DNA from: Henricia sp. BOLD:AAB3569
Lineage: Eukaryota; Echinodermata; Asteroidea; Spinulosida; Echinasteridae
DNA length: 64,000 nt
NCBI GenBank assembly: GCA_037783545.1
Contig: JBBELK010000841.1
Location: 62,001 to 126,000 of the forward strand
Direction: 5' to 3'
Part shown: positions 23,771 through 38,100 of the stretch, in pieces
How the letters are laid out: each line of letters begins with the position of its first letter
Position numbering within the stretch: position 1 is the stretch's first letter
The notes under the pieces: generated by a model
What the model was told of the DNA's origin: nothing
Databases searched by the model: none
Seen by the model: only the letters and a program-made list of their open reading frames with translations
Program-made: the position numbers and the translations under genes

Positions 23771-24631
23771 CACTCTATATTGCGCACTTGTCCTAAAAAA
23801 TTGACAGACTTTCGCCGGGAAATGGCAGAGAAATTTCAGAGTTTAGAAAAAAAAGGGGTTGGCGCTTCCTGGATGCTCCCGCAACCTGTGGCTGTCTGTA
23901 CACACCTCTTTGGTGTATTCCTGACTCGGCCCAGTTTGGGACGGGATTTTGGTCAAAGTGTGGTCCAAACGTCGGCAAATTTGGAGGTCAAAAAATATTC
24001 CGACGAACTTCAAATTTTGCATGCTCCAAACACTCTATATTGCGCACTTGTCCTATAAAATTGACAGACTTTCGCCGGGAAATGGCAGAGAAATTTCAGA
24101 GTTTAGAAAAAAAAGGGGTTGGCGCTTCCTGGATGCTCCCGCAACCTGTGGCTGTCTGTACACACCTCTTTGGTGTATTCCTGACTCGTGCGCATGCTCA
24201 GTCCTTCGGACTGTCGTTGACACGGCCCAGTTTGGGACGGGATTTTGGTCAAAGTGTGGTCCAAACGTCGGCAAATTTGGAGGTCAAAAAATATTCCGAC
24301 GAACTTCAAATTTTGCATGCTCCAAACACTCTATATTGCGCACTTGTCCTAAAAAATTGACAGACTTTCGCCGGGAAATGGCACAGAAATTTCAGAGTTT
24401 AGAAAAAAAATGGGTTGGCGCTTCCTGGATGCTCCCGCAACCTGTGGCTGTCTGTACACACCTCTTTGGTGTATTCCTGACTCGTGCGCATGATCAGTCC
24501 TTCGGACTGTCGTTGACACGGCCCAGTTTGGGACGGGATTTTGGTCAAAGTGTGGTCCAAACGTCGGCAAATTTGGAGGTCAAAAAATATTCCGACGAAC
24601 TTCAAATTTTGCATGCTCCAAACACTCTATA

Positions 24632-27600
24632 TTGCGCACTTGTCCTATAAAATTGACAGACTTTCGCCGGGAAATGGCAGAGAAATTTCAGAGTTTAGAA
24701 AAAAAAAGGGGTTGGCGCTTCCTGGATGCTCCCGCAACCTGTGGCTGTCTGTACACACCTCTTTGGTGTATTCCTGACTCGTGCGCATGCTCAGTCCTTC
24801 GGACTGTCGTTGACACGGCCCAGTTTGGGACTGGATTTTGGTCAAAGTGTGGTCCAAACGTCGGCAAATTTGGAGGTCAAAAAATATTCCGACGAACTTC
24901 AAATTTTGCATGCTCCAAACACTCTATATTGCGCACTTGTCCTAAAAAATTGACAGACTTTCGCCGGGAAATGGCACAGAAATTTCAGAGTTTAGAAAAA
25001 AAATGGGTTGGCGCTTCCTGGATGCTCCCGCAACCTGTGGCTGTCTGTACACACCTCTTTGGTGTATTCCTGACTCGTGCGCATGATCAGTCCTTCGGAC
25101 TGTCGTTGACACGGCCCAGTTTGGGACGGGATTTTGGTCAAAGTGTGGTCCAAACGTCGGCAAATTTGGAGGTCAAAAAATATTCCGACGAACTTCAAAT
25201 TTGGCATGCTCCAAACACTCTATATTGCGCACTTGTCCTAAAAAATTGACAGACTTTCGCCGGGAAATGGCAGAGAAATTTCAGAGTTTAGAAAAAAAAG
25301 GGGTTGGCGCTTCCTGGATGCTCCCGCAACCTGTGGCTGTCTGTACACACCTCTTTGGTGTATTCCTGACTGGTGCGCATGCTCAGTCCTTCGGACTGTC
25401 GTTGACACGGCCCAGTTTGGGACGGGATTTTGGTCAAAGTGTGGTCCAAACGTCGGCAAATTTGGAGGTAAAAAAATATTTCGACGAACTTCAAATTTTG
25501 CATGCTCCAAACACTCTATATTGCGCACTTGTCCTAAAAAATTGACAGACTTTCGCCGGGAAATGGCAGAGAAATTTCAGAGTTTAGAAAAAAAAGGGGT
25601 TGGCGCTTCCTGGATGCTCCCGCAACCTGTGGCTGTCTGTACACACCTCTTTGGTGTATTCCTGACTGGTGCGCATGCTCAGTCCTTCGGACTGTCGTTG
25701 ACACGGCCCAGTTTGGGACGGGATTTTGGTCAAAGTGTGGTCCAAACGTCGGCAAATTTGGAGGTCAAAAAATATTTCGACGAACTTCAAATTTTGCATG
25801 CTCCAAACACTCTATATTGCGCACTTGTCCTAAAAAATTGACAGACTTTCGCCGGGAAATGGCAGAGAAATTTCAGAGTTTAGAAAAAAAAGGGGTTGGC
25901 GCTTCCTGGATGCTCCCGCAACCTGTGGCTGTCTGTACACACCTCTTTGGTGTATTCCTGACTCGGCCCAGTTTGGGACGGGATTTTGGTCAAAGTGTGG
26001 TCCAAACGTCGGCAAATTTGGAGGTCAAAAAATATTCCGACGAACTTCAAATTTTGCATGCTCCAAACACTCTATATTGCGCACTTGTCCTATAAAATTG
26101 ACAGACTTTCGCGGGGAAATGGCAGAGAAATATCAGAGTTTAGAAAAAAAAGGGGTTGGCGCTTCCTGGATGCTCCCGCAACCTGTGGCTGTCTGTACAC
26201 ACCTATTTGGTGTATTCCTGACTCGTGCGCATGCTCAGTCCTTCGGACTGTCGTTGACACGGCCCAGTTTGGGACGGGATTTTGGTCAAAGTGTGGTCCA
26301 AACGTCGGCAAATTTGGAGGTCAAAAAATATTCCGACGAACTTCAAATTTTGCATGCTCCAAACACTCTATATTGCGCACTTGTCCTAAAAAATTGACAG
26401 ACTTTCGCCGGGAAATGGCACAGAAATTTCAGAGTTTAGAAAAAAAATGGGTTGGCGCTTCCTGGATGCTCCCGCAACCTGTGGCTGTCTGTACACACCT
26501 CTTTGGTGTATTCCTGACTCGTGCGCATGATCAGTCCTTCGGACTGTCGTTGACACGGCCCAGTTTGGGACGGGATTTTGGTCAAAGTGTGGTCCAAACG
26601 TCGGCAAATTTGGAGGTCAAAAAATATTCCGACGAACTTCAAAATTGGCATGCTCCAAACACTCTATATTGCGCACTTGTCCTAAAAAATTGACAGACTT
26701 TCGCCGGGAAATGGCAGAGAAATTTCAGAGTTTAGAAAAAAAAGGGGTTGGCGCTTCCTGGATGCTCCCGCAACCTGTGGCTGTCTGTACACACCTCTTT
26801 GGTGTATTCCTGACTCGGCCCAGTTTGGGACGGGATTTTGGTCAAAGTGTGGTCCAAACGTCGGCAAATTTGGAGGTCAAAAAATATTCCGACGAACTTC
26901 AAATTTTGCATGCTCCAAACACTCTATATTGCGCACTTGTCCTATAAAATTGACAGACTTTCGCCGGGAAATGGCAGAGAAATTTCAGAGTTTAGAAAAA
27001 AAAAGGGGTTGGCGCTTCCTGGATGCTCCCGCAACCTGTGGCTGTCTGTACACACCTCTTTGGTGTATTCCTGACTCGTGCGCATGCTCAGTCCTTCGGA
27101 CTGTCGTTGACACGGCCCAGTTTGGGACGGGATTTTGGTCAAAGTGTGGTCCAAACGTCGGCAAATTTGGAGGTCAAAAAATATTCCGACGAACTTCAAA
27201 TTTTGCATGCTCCAAACACTCTATATTGCGCACTTGTCCTAAAAAATTGACAGACTTTCGCCGGGAAATGGCACAGAAATTTCAGAGTTTAGAAAAAAAA
27301 TGGGTTGGCGCTTCCTGGATGCTCCCGCAACCTGTGGCTGTCTGTACACACCTCTTTGGTGTATTCCTGACTCGTGCGCATGATCAGTCCTTCGGACTGT
27401 CGTTGACACGGCCCAGTTTGGGACGGGATTTTGGTCAAAGTGTGGTCCAAACGTCGGCAAATTTGGAGGTCAAAAAATATTCCGACGAACTTCAAATTTG
27501 GCATGCTCCAAACACTCTATATTGCGCACTTGTCCTAAAAAATTGACAGACTTTCGCCGGGAAATGGCAGAGAAATTTCAGAGTTTAGAAAAAAAAGGGG

Positions 27601-28670
27601 TTGGCGCTTCCTGGATGCTCCCGCAACCTGTGGCTGTCTGTACACACCTCTTTGGTGTATTCCTGACTGGTGCGCATGCTCAGTCCTTCGGACTGTCGTT
27701 GACACGGCCCAGTTTGGGACGGGATTTTGGTCAAAGTGTGGTCCAAACGTCGGCAAATTTGGAGGTCAAAAAATATTTCGACGAACTTCAAATTTTGCAT
27801 GCTCCAAACACTCTATATTGCGCACTTGTCCTAAAAAATTGACAGACTTTCGCCGGGAAATGGCAGAGAAATTTCAGAGTTTAGAAAAAAAAGGGGTTGG
27901 CGCTTCCTGGATGCTCCCGCAACCTGTGGCTGTCTGTACACACCTCTTTGGTGTATTCCTGACTGGTGCGCATGCTCAGTCCTTCGGACTGTCGTTGACA
28001 CGGCCCAGTTTGGGACGGGATTTTGGTCAAAGTGTGGTCCAAACGTCGGCAAATTTGGAGGTCAACAAATATTTCGACGAACTTCAAATTTTGCATGCTC
28101 CAAACACTCTATATTGCGCACTTGTCCTAAAAAATTGACAGACTTTCGCCGGGAAATGGCAGAGAAATTTCAGAGTTTAGAAAAAAAAGGGGTTGGCGCT
28201 TCCTGGATGCTCCCGCAACCTGTGGCTGTCTGTACACACCTCTTTGGTGTATTCCTGACTCGGCCCAGTTTGGGACGGGATTTTGGTCAAAGTGTGGTCC
28301 AAACGTCGGCAAATTTGGAGGTCAAAAAATATTCCGACGAACTTCAAATTTTGCATGCTCCAAACACTCTATATTGCGCACTTGTCCTATAAAATTGACA
28401 GACTTTCGCGGGGAAATGGCAGAGAAATTTCAGAGTTTAGAAAAAAAAGGGGTTGGCGCTTCCTGGATGCTCCCGCAACCTGTGGCTGTCTGTACACACC
28501 TATTTGGTGTATTCCTGACTCGTGCGCATGCTCAGTCCTTCGGACTGTCGTTGACACGGCCCAGTTTGGGACGGGTTTTTAGTCAAAGTGTGGTCCAAAC
28601 GTCGGCAAATTTGGAGGTCAAAAAATATTCCGACGAACTTCAAATTTTGCATGCTCCAAACACTCTATAT
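24632..28670 (+). repeat. Eight-monomer higher-order repeat, period 2297 bp
   Basis: Copy 1 is 24632-26928 (five 296-bp monomers, one of 297 bp and two of 260 bp), and copy 2 starts at 26929 and is shared for six monomers. The markers are the A9 run in the first monomer, the CATGATCAG monomer, two CTGACTGGTGCG monomers carrying AATATTTCGACG, a short monomer, and a CGCGGGGAAATGG/CCTATTTGG monomer. Confidence 0.82.
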
Positions 28671-29261
28671 TGCGCACTTGTCCTAAAAAATTGACAGACT
28701 TTCGCCGGGAAATGGCAGAGAAATTTCAGAGTTTAGAAAAAAAAGGGGTTGGCGCTTCCTGGATGCTCCCGCAACCTGTGGCTGTCTGCACACACCTCTT
28801 TGGTGTATTCCTGACTCGTGCGCATGCTCAGTCCTTCGGACTGTCGTTGACACGGCCCAGTTTGGGACGGGATTTTGGTCAAAGTGTGGTCCAAACTTCG
28901 GCAAATTTGGAGGTCAAAAAATATTCCGACGAACTTCAAATTTTGCATGCTCCAAACACTCTATATTGCGCACTTGTCCTAAAAAATTGACAGACTTTCG
29001 CCGGGAAATGGCAGAGAAATTTCAGAGTTTAGAAAAAAAAGGGGTTGGCGCTTCCTGGATGCTCCCGCAACCTGTGGCTGTCTGTACACACCTCTTTGGT
29101 GTATTCCTGACTCGTGCGCATGCTCAGTCCTTCGGACTGTCGTTGACACGGCCCAGTTTGGGACGGGATTTTCGTCAAAGTGTGGTCCAAACGTCGGCAA
29201 ATTTGGAGGTCAAAAAATATTCCGACGAACTTCAAATTTTGCATGCTCCAAACACTCTATA

Positions 29262-29521
29262 TTGCGCACTTGTCCTAAACAATTGACAGACTTTCGCCGG
29301 GAAATGGCAGAGAAATTTCAGAGTTTAGAAAAAAAAGGGGTTGGCGCTTCCTGGATGCTCCCGCAACCTGTGGCTGTCTGTACACACCTCTTTGGTGTAT
29401 TCCTGACTCGGCCCAGTTTGGGACGGGATTTTGGTCAAAGTGTGGTCCAAACGTCGGCAAATTTGGAGGTCAAAAAATATTCCGACGAACTTCAAATTTT
29501 GCATGCTCCAAACACTCTATA
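29262..29521 (+). repeat. Representative 260-bp short monomer
   Basis: This monomer lacks monomer positions 150-185. The deletion is bounded by the imperfect direct repeats GACTCG and GACACG, and it removes the entire CAGTCC-TTC-GGACTG hairpin. I count 30 such monomers, all between about 14.56 and 58.16 kb. None occurs in 3.8-14.5 kb, 46.4-55.8 kb or after 58.2 kb. In 24 of the 30, the next monomer begins with the variant CCTATAAAATTG instead of CCTAAAAAATTG, so the deletion travels as part of a larger unit. Confidence 0.9.
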
Positions 29522-29817
29522 TTGCGCACTTGTCCTATAAAATTGACAGACTTTCGCCGGGAAATGGCAGAGAAATTTCAGAGTTTAGAAAAAAAAGGGG
29601 TTGGCGCTTCCTGGATGCTCCCGCAACCTGTGGCTGTCTGTACACACCTCTTTGGTGTATTCCTGACTCGTGCGCATGCTCAGTCCTTCGGACTGTCGTT
29701 GACACGGCCCAGTTTGGGACGGGATTTTGGTCAAAGTGTGGTCCAAACGTCGGCAAATTTGGAGGTCAAAAAATATTCCGACGAACTTCAAATTTTGCAT
29801 GCTCCAAACACTCTATA

Positions 29818-30113
29818 TTGCGCACTTGTCCTAAAAAATTGACAGACTTTCGCCGGGAAATGGCACAGAAATTTCAGAGTTTAGAAAAAAAATGGGTTGG
29901 CGCTTCCTGGATGCTCCCGCAACCTGTGGCTGTCTGTACACACCTCTTTGGTGTATTCCTGACTCGTGCGCATGATCAGTCCTTCGGACTGTCGTTGACA
30001 CGGCCCAGTTTGGGACGGGATTTTGGTCAAAGTGTGGTCCAAACGTCGGCAAATTTGGAGGTCAAAAAATATTCCGACGAACTTCACATTTTGCATGCTC
30101 CAAACACTCTATA
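29818..30113 (+). repeat. Representative variant monomer with linked changes (CATGATCAG type)
   Basis: Three changes travel together: GGCACAGAAA for GGCAGAGAAA, A8 followed by TGGG instead of GGGG, and GCATGATCAG for GCATGCTCAG, which destroys one GCATGC palindrome. Close relatives occur near 15.1, 16.8, 18.0, 19.1, 24.4, 24.9, 26.4, 27.2, 30.4, 31.6, 40.0, 41.4, 46.7, 56.4 and 58.5 kb. A separate group near 50.9, 54.2, 55.4 and 57.4 kb has GCATGATCAG without the TGGG change. Confidence 0.85.
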
Positions 30114-32148
30114 TTGCGCACTTGTCCTATAAAATTGACAGACTTTCGCCGGGAAATGGCAGAGAAATTTCAGAGTTTAGAAAAAAAAGGGGTTGGCGCT
30201 TCCTGGATGCTCCCGCAACCTGTGGCTGTCTGTACACACCTCTTTGGTGTATTCCTGACTCGTGCGCATGCTCAGTCCTTCGGACTGTCGTTGACACGGC
30301 CCAGTTTGGGACGGGATTTTGGTCAAAGTGTGGTCCAAACGTCGGCAAATTTGGAGGTCAAAAAATATTCCGACGAACTTCAAATTTTGCATGCTCCAAA
30401 CACTCTATATTGCGCACTTGTCCTAAAAAATTGACAGACTTTCGCCGGGAAATGGCACAGAAATTTCAGAGTTTAGAAAAAAAATGGGTTGGCGCTTCCT
30501 GGATGCTCCCGCAACCTGTGGCTGTCTGTACACACCTCTTTGGTGTATTCCTGACTCGTGCGCATGATCAGTCCTTCGGACTGTCGTTGACACGGCCCAG
30601 TTTGGGACGGGATTTTGGTCAAAGTGTGGTCCAAACTTCGGCAAATTTGGAGGTCAAAAAATATTCCGACGAACTTCAAATTTTGCATGCTCCAAACACT
30701 CTATATTGCGCACTTGTCCTAAAAAATTGACAGACTTTCGCCGGGAAATGGCAGAGAAATTTCAGAGTTTAGAAAAAAAAGGGGTTGGCGCTTCCTGGAT
30801 GCTCCCGCAACCTGTGGCTGTCTGTACACACCTCTTTGGTGTATTCCTGACTCGTGCGCATGCTCAGTCCTTCGGACTGTCGTTGACACGGCCCAGTTTG
30901 GGACGGGATTTTCGTCAAAGTGTGGTCCAAACGTCGGCAAATTTGGAGGTCAAAAAATATTCCGACGAACTTCAAATTTTGCATGCTCCAAACACTCTAT
31001 ATTGCGCACTTGTCCTAAACAATTGACAGACTTTCGCCGGGAAATGGCAGAGAAATTTCAGAGTTTAGAAAAAAAAGGGGTTGGCGCTTCCTGGATGCTC
31101 CCGCAACCTGTGGCTGTCTGTACACACCTCTTTGGTGTATTCCTGACTCGGCCCAGTTTGGGACGGGATTTTGGTCAAAGTGTGGTCCAAACGTCGGCAA
31201 ATTTGGAGGTCAAAAAATATTCCGACGAACTTCAAATTTTGCATGCTCCAAACACTCTATATTGCGCACTTGTCCTATAAAATTGACAGACTTTCGCCGG
31301 GAAATGGCAGAGAAATTTCAGAGTTTAGAAAAAAAAGGGGTTGGCGCTTCCTGGATGCTCCCGCAACCTGTGGCTGTCTGTACACACCTCTTTGGTGTAT
31401 TCCTGACTCGTGCGCATGCTCAGTCCTTCGGACTGTCGTTGACACGGCCCAGTTTGGGACGGGATTTTGGTCAAAGTGTGGTCCAAACGTCGGCAAATTT
31501 GGAGGTCAAAAAATATTCCGACGAACTTCAAATTTTGCATGCTCCAAACACTCTATATTGCGCACTTGTCCTAAAAAATTGACAGACTTTCGCCGGGAAA
31601 TGGCACAGAAATTTCAGAGTTTAGAAAAAAAATGGGTTGGCGCTTCCTGGATGCTCCCGCAACCTGTGGCTGTCTGTACACACCTCTTTGGTGTATTCCT
31701 GACTCGTGCGCATGATCAGTCCTTCGGACTGTCGTTGACACGGCCCAGTTTGGGACGGGATTTTGGTCAAAGTGTGGTCCAAACGTCGGCAAATTTGGAG
31801 GTCAAAAAATATTCCGACGAACTTCAAATTTGGCATGCTCCAAACACTCTATATTGCGCACTTGTCCTAAAAAATTGACAGACTTTCGCCGGGAAATGGC
31901 AGAGAAATTTCAAGGTTTAGAAAAAAAAGGGGTTGGCGCTTCCTGGATGCTCCCGCAACCTGTGGCTGTCTGTACACACCTCTTTGGTGTATTCCTGACT
32001 GGTGCGCATGCTCAGTCCTTCGGACTGTCGTTGACACGGCCCAGTTTGGGACGGATTTTGGTCAAAGTGTGGTCCAAACGTCGGCAAATTTGGAGGTCAA
32101 AAAATATTCCGACGAACTTCAAATTTTGCATGCTCCAAACACTCTATA

Positions 32149-35100
32149 TTGCGCACTTGTCCTAAAAAATTGACAGACTTTCGCCGGGAAATGGCAGAGA
32201 AATTTCAGAGTTTAGAAAAAAAAGGGGTTGGCGCTTCCTGGATGCTCCCGCAACCTGTGGCTGTCTGTACACACCTCTTTGGTGTATTCCTGACTCGGCC
32301 CAGTTTGGGACGGGATTTTGGTCAAAGTGTGGTCCAAACGTCGGCAAATTTGGAGGTCAAAAAATATTCCGACGAACTTCAAATTTTGCATGCTCCAAAC
32401 ACTCTATATTGCGCACTTGTCCTATAAAATTGACAGACTTTCGCGGGGAAATGGCAGAGAAATTTCAGAGTTTAGAAAAAAAAGGGGTTGGCGCTTCCTG
32501 GATGCTCCCGCAACCTGTGGCTGTCTGTACACACCTATTTGGTGTATTCCTGACTCGTGCGCATGCTCAGTCCTTCGGACTGTCGTTGACACTGCCCAGT
32601 TTGGGACGGGATTTTGGTCAAAGTGTGGTCCAAACGTCGGCAAATTTGGAGGTCAAAAAATATTCCGACGAACTTCAAATTTTGCATGCTCCAAACACTC
32701 TATATTGCGCACTTGTCCTAAAAAATTGACAGACTTTCGCCGGGAAATGGCAGAGAAATTTCAGAGTTTAGAAAAAAAAGGGGTTGGCGCTTCCTGGATG
32801 CTCCCGCAACCTGTGGCTGTCTGCACACACCTCTTTGGTGTATTCATGACTCGTGCGCATGCTCAGTCCTTCGGACTGTCGTTGACACGGCCCAGTTTGG
32901 GACGGGATTTTGGTCAAAGTGTGGTCCAAACGTCGGCAAATTTGGAGGTCAAAAAATATTCCGACGAACTTAAAATTTTGCATGCTCCAAACACTCTATA
33001 TTGCGCACTTGTCCTAAAAAATTGACAGACTTTCGCCGGGAAATGGCAGAGAAATTTCAGAGTTTAGAAAAAAAAGGGGTTGGCGCTTCCTGGATGCTCC
33101 CGCAACCTGTGGCTGTCTGTACACACCTCTTTAGTGTATTCCTGACTCGTGCGCATGCTCAGTCCTTCGGACTGTCGTTGACACGGCCCAGTTTGGGACG
33201 GGATTTTGGTCAAAGTGTGGTCCAAACGTCGGCAAATTTGGAGGTCAAAAAATATTCCGACGAACTTCAAATTTTGCATGCTCCAAACACTCTATATTGC
33301 GCACTTGTCCTAAACAATTGACAGACTTTCGCCGGGAAATGGCAGAGAAATTTCAGAGTTTAGAAAAAAAAGGGGTTGGCGCTTCCTGGATGCTCCCGCA
33401 ACCTGTGGCTGTCTGTACACACCTCTTTGGTGTATTCCTGACTCGGCCCAGTTTGGGACGGGATTTTGGTCAAAGTGTGGTCCAAACGTCGGCAAATTTA
33501 GAGGTCAAAAAATATTCCGACGAACTTCAAATTTTGCATGCTCCAAACACTCTATATTGCGCACTTGTCCTATAAAATTGACAGACTTTCGCCGGGAAAT
33601 GGCAGAGAAATTTCAAAGTTTAGAAAAAAAAGGGGTTGGCGCTTCCTGGATGCTCCCGCAACCTGTGGCTGTCTGTACACACCTCTTTGGTGTATTCCTG
33701 ACTCGGCCCAGTTTGGGACGGGATTTTGGTCAAAGTGTGGTCCAAACGTCGGCAAATTTAGAGGTCAAAAAATATTCCGACGAACTTCAAATTTTGCATG
33801 CTCCAAACACTCTATATTGCGCACTTGTCCTATAAAATTGACAGACTTTCGCCGGGAAATGGCAGAGAAATTTCAGAGTTTAGAAAAAAAAGGGGTTGGC
33901 GCTTCCTGGATGCTCCCGCAACCTGTGGCTGTCTGTACACACCTCTTTGGTGTATTCCTGACTCGTGCGCATGCTCAGTCCTTCGGACTGTCGTTGACAC
34001 GGCCCAGTTTGGGACGGGATTTTGGTCAAAGTGTGGTCCAAACGTCGGCAAATTTGGAGGTCAAAAAATATTCCGACGAACTTCAAATTTTGCATGCTCC
34101 AAACACTCTATATTGCGAAACTTGTCCTAAAAAATTGACAGACTTTCGCCGGGAAATGGCAGAGAAATTTCAGAGTTTAGAAAAAAAGGGGTTGACGCTT
34201 CCTGGATGCTCCCGCAACCTGTGGCTGTCTGTACACACCTCTTTGGTGTATTCCTGACTCGGCCCAGTTTGGGACGGGATTTTGGTCAAAGTGTGGTCCA
34301 AACGTCGGCAAATTTGGAGGTCAAAAAATATTCCGACGAACTTCAAATTTTGCATGCTCCAAACACTCTATATTGCGCACTTGTCCTAAAAAATTGACAG
34401 ACTTTCGCCGGGAAATGGCAGAGAAATTTCAGAGTTTAGAAAAAAAAGGGGTTGGCGCTTCCTGGATGCTCCCGCAACCTGTGGCTGTCTGTACACACCT
34501 CTTTGGTGTATTCCTGACTCGGCCCAGTTTGGGACGGGATTTTGGTCAAAGTGTGGTCCAAACGTCGGCAAATTTGGAGGTCAAAAAATATTCCGACGAA
34601 CTTCAAATTTTGCATGCTCCAAACACTCTATATTGCGCACTTGTCCTATAAAATTGACAGACTTTCGCCGGGAAATGGCAGAGAAATTTCAGAGTTTAGA
34701 AAAAAAAGGGGTTGGCGCTTCCTGGATGCTCCCGCAACCTGTGGCTGTCTGTACACACCTCTTTGGTGTATTCCTGACTCGTGCGCATGCTCAGTCCTTC
34801 GGACTGTCGTTGACACGGCCCAGTTTGGGACGGGATTTTGGTCAAAGTGTGGTCCAAACGTCGGCAAATTTGGAGGTCAAAAAATATTCCGACGAACTTC
34901 AAATTTTGCATGCTCCAAACACTCTATATTGCGCACTTGTCCTAAAAAATTGACAGACTTTCGCCGGGAAATGGCAGAGAAATTTCAGAGTTTAGAAAAA
35001 AAAGGGGTTGGCGCTTCCTGGATGCTCCCGCAACCTGTGGCTGTCTGCACACGCCTCTTTGGTGTATTCCTGACTCGTGCGCATGCTCAGTCCTTCGGAC

Positions 35101-38100
35101 TGTCGTTGACACGGCCCAGTTTGGGACGGGATTTTGGTCAAAGTGTGGTCCAAACGTCGGCAAATTTGGAGGTCAAAAAATATTCCGACGAACTTCAAAT
35201 TTTGCATGCTCCAAACACTCTATATTGCGCACTTGTCCTAAAAAATTGACAGACTTTCGCCGGGAAATGGCAGAGAAATTTCAGAGTTTAGAAAAAAAAG
35301 GGGTTGGCGCTTCCTGGATGCTCCCGCAACCTGTGGCTGTCTGTACACACCTCTTTGGTGTATTCCTGACTCGGCCCAGTTTGGGACGGGATTTTGGTCA
35401 AAGTGTGGTCCAAACGTCGGCAAATTTGGAGGTCAAAAAATATTCCGACGAACTTCAAATTTTGCATGCTCCAAACACTCTATATTGCGCACTTGTCCTA
35501 AAAAATTGACAGACTTTCGCCGGGAAATGGCAGAGAAATTTCAGAGTTTAGAAAAAAAAGGGGTTGGCGCTTCCTGGATGCTCCCGCAACCTGTGGCTGT
35601 CTGTACACACCTCTTTGGTGTATTCCTGACTCGGCCCAGTTTGGGACGGGATTTTGGTCAAAGTGTGGTCCAAACGTCGGCAAATTTGGAGGTCAAAAAA
35701 TATTCCGACGAACTTCAAATTTTGCATGCTCCAAACACTCTATATTGCGCACTTGTCCTATAAAATTGACAGACTTTCGCGGGGAAATGGCAGAGAAATT
35801 TCAGAGTTTAGAAAAAAAAGGGGTTGGCGCTTCCTGGATGCTCCCGCAACCTGTGGCTGTCTGTACACACCTATTTGGTGTATTCCTGACTCGTGCGCAT
35901 GCTCAGTCCTTCGGACTGTCGTTGACACTGCCCAGTTTGGGACGGGATTTTGGTCAAAGTGTGGTCCAAACGTCGGCAAATTTGGAGGTCAAAAAATATT
36001 CCGACGAACTTCAAATTTTGCATGCTCCAAACACTCTATATTGCGCACTTGTCCTAAAAAATTGACAGACTTTCGCCGGGAAATGGCAGAGAAATTTCAG
36101 AGTTTAGAAAAAAAAGGGGTTGGCGCTTCCTGGATGCTCCCGCAACCTGTGGCTGTCTGCACACACCTCTTTGGTGTATTCCTGACTCGTGCGCATGCTC
36201 AGTCCTTCGGACTGTCGTTGACACGGCCCAGTTTGGGACGGGATTTTGGTCAAAGTGTGGTCCAAACGTCGGCAAATTTGGAGGTCAAAAAATATTCCGA
36301 CGAACTTAAAATTTTGCATGCTCCAAACACTCTATAATGCGCACTTGTCCTAAAAAATTGACAGACTTTCGCCGGGAAATGGCAGAGAAATTTCAGAGTT
36401 TAGAAAAAAAAGGGGTTGGCGCTTCCTGGATGCTCCCGCAACCTGTGGCTGTCTGTACACACCTCTTTAGTGTATTCCTGACTCGTGCGCATGCTCAGTC
36501 CTTCGGACTGTCGTTGACACGGCCCAGTTTGGGACGGGATTTTGGTCAAAGTGTGGTCCAAACGTCGGCAAATTTGGAGGTCAAAAAATATTCCGACGAA
36601 CTTCAAATTTTGCATGCTCCAAACACTCTATATTGCGCACTTGTCCTAAACAATTGACAGACTTTCGCCGGGAAATGGCAGAGAAATTTCAGAGTTTAGA
36701 AAAAAAAGGGGTTGGCGCTTCCTGGATGCTCCCGCAACCTGTGGCTGTCTGTACACACCTCTTTGGTGTATTCCTGACTCGGCCCAGTTTGGGACGGGAT
36801 TTTGGTCAAAGTGTGGTCCAAACGTCGGCAAATTTGGAGGTCAAAAAATATTCCGACGAACTTCAAATTTTGCATGCTCCAAACACTCTATATTGCGCAC
36901 TTGTCCTAAAAAATTGACAGACTTTCGCCGGGAAATGGCAGAGAAATTTCAGAGTTTAGAAAAAAAAGGGGTTGGCGCTTCCTGGATGCTCCCGCAACCT
37001 GTGGCTGTCTGTACACACCTCTTTGGTGTATTCCTGACTCGGCCCAGTTTGGGACGGGATTTTGGTCAAAGTGTGGTCCAAACGTCGGCAAATTTGGAGG
37101 TCAAAAAATATTCCGACGAACTTCAAATTTTGCATGCTCCAAACACTCTATATTGCGCACTTGTCCTATAAAATTGACAGACTTTCGCGGGGAAATGGCA
37201 GAGAAATTTCAGAGTTTAGAAAAAAAAGGGGTTGGCGCTTCCTGGATGCTCCCGCAACCTGTGGCTGTCTGTACACACCTATTTGGTGTATTCCTGACTC
37301 GTGCGCATGCTCAGTCCTTCGGACTGTCGTTGACACTGCCCAGTTTGGGACGGGATTTTGGTCAAAGTGTGGTCCAAACGTCGGCAAATTTGGAGGTCAA
37401 AAAATATTCCGACGAACTTCAAATTTTGCATGCTCCAAACACTCTATATTGCGCACTTGTCCTAAAAAATTGACAGACTTTCGCCGGGAAATGGCAGAGA
37501 AATTTCAGAGTTTAGAAAAAAAAGGGGTTGGCGCTTCCTGGATGCTCCCGCAACCTGTGGCTGTCTGCACACACCTCTTTGGTGTATTCCTGACTCGTGC
37601 GCATGCTCAGTCCTTCGGACTGTCGTTGACACGGCCCAGTTTGGGACGGGATTTTGGTCAAAGTGTGGTCCAAACGTCGGCAAATTTGGAGGTCAAAAAA
37701 TATTCCGACGAACTTAAAATTTTGCATGCTCCAAACACTCTATATTGCGCACTTGTCCTAAAAAATTGACAGACTTTCGCCGGGAAATGGCAGAGAAATT
37801 TCAGAGTTTAGAAAAAAAAGGGGTTGGCGCTTCCTGGATGCTCCCGCAACCTGTGGCTGTCTGTACACACCTCTTTAGTGTATTCCTGACTCGTGCGCAT
37901 GCTCAGTCCTTCGGACTGTCGTTGACACGGCCCAGTTTGGGACGGGATTTTGGTCAAAGTGTGGTCCAAACGTCGGCAAATTTGGAGGTCAAAAAATATT
38001 CCGACGAACTTCAAATTTTGCATGCTCCAAACACTCTATATTGCGCACTTGTCCTAAACAATTGACAGACTTTCGCCGGGAAATGGCAGAGAAATTTCAG

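Larger units (their letters stand above)
28860..31840 (+). repeat. Higher-order duplication, period 1740 bp
   Basis: AAACTTCGGC (28895, 30635), GATTTTCGTCAAAG (29168, 30908) and CCTAAACAATTG recur at 1740 bp, followed by a short monomer, a CCTATAAAATTG monomer and a CATGATCAG monomer. About four to five monomers are shared. Confidence 0.8.
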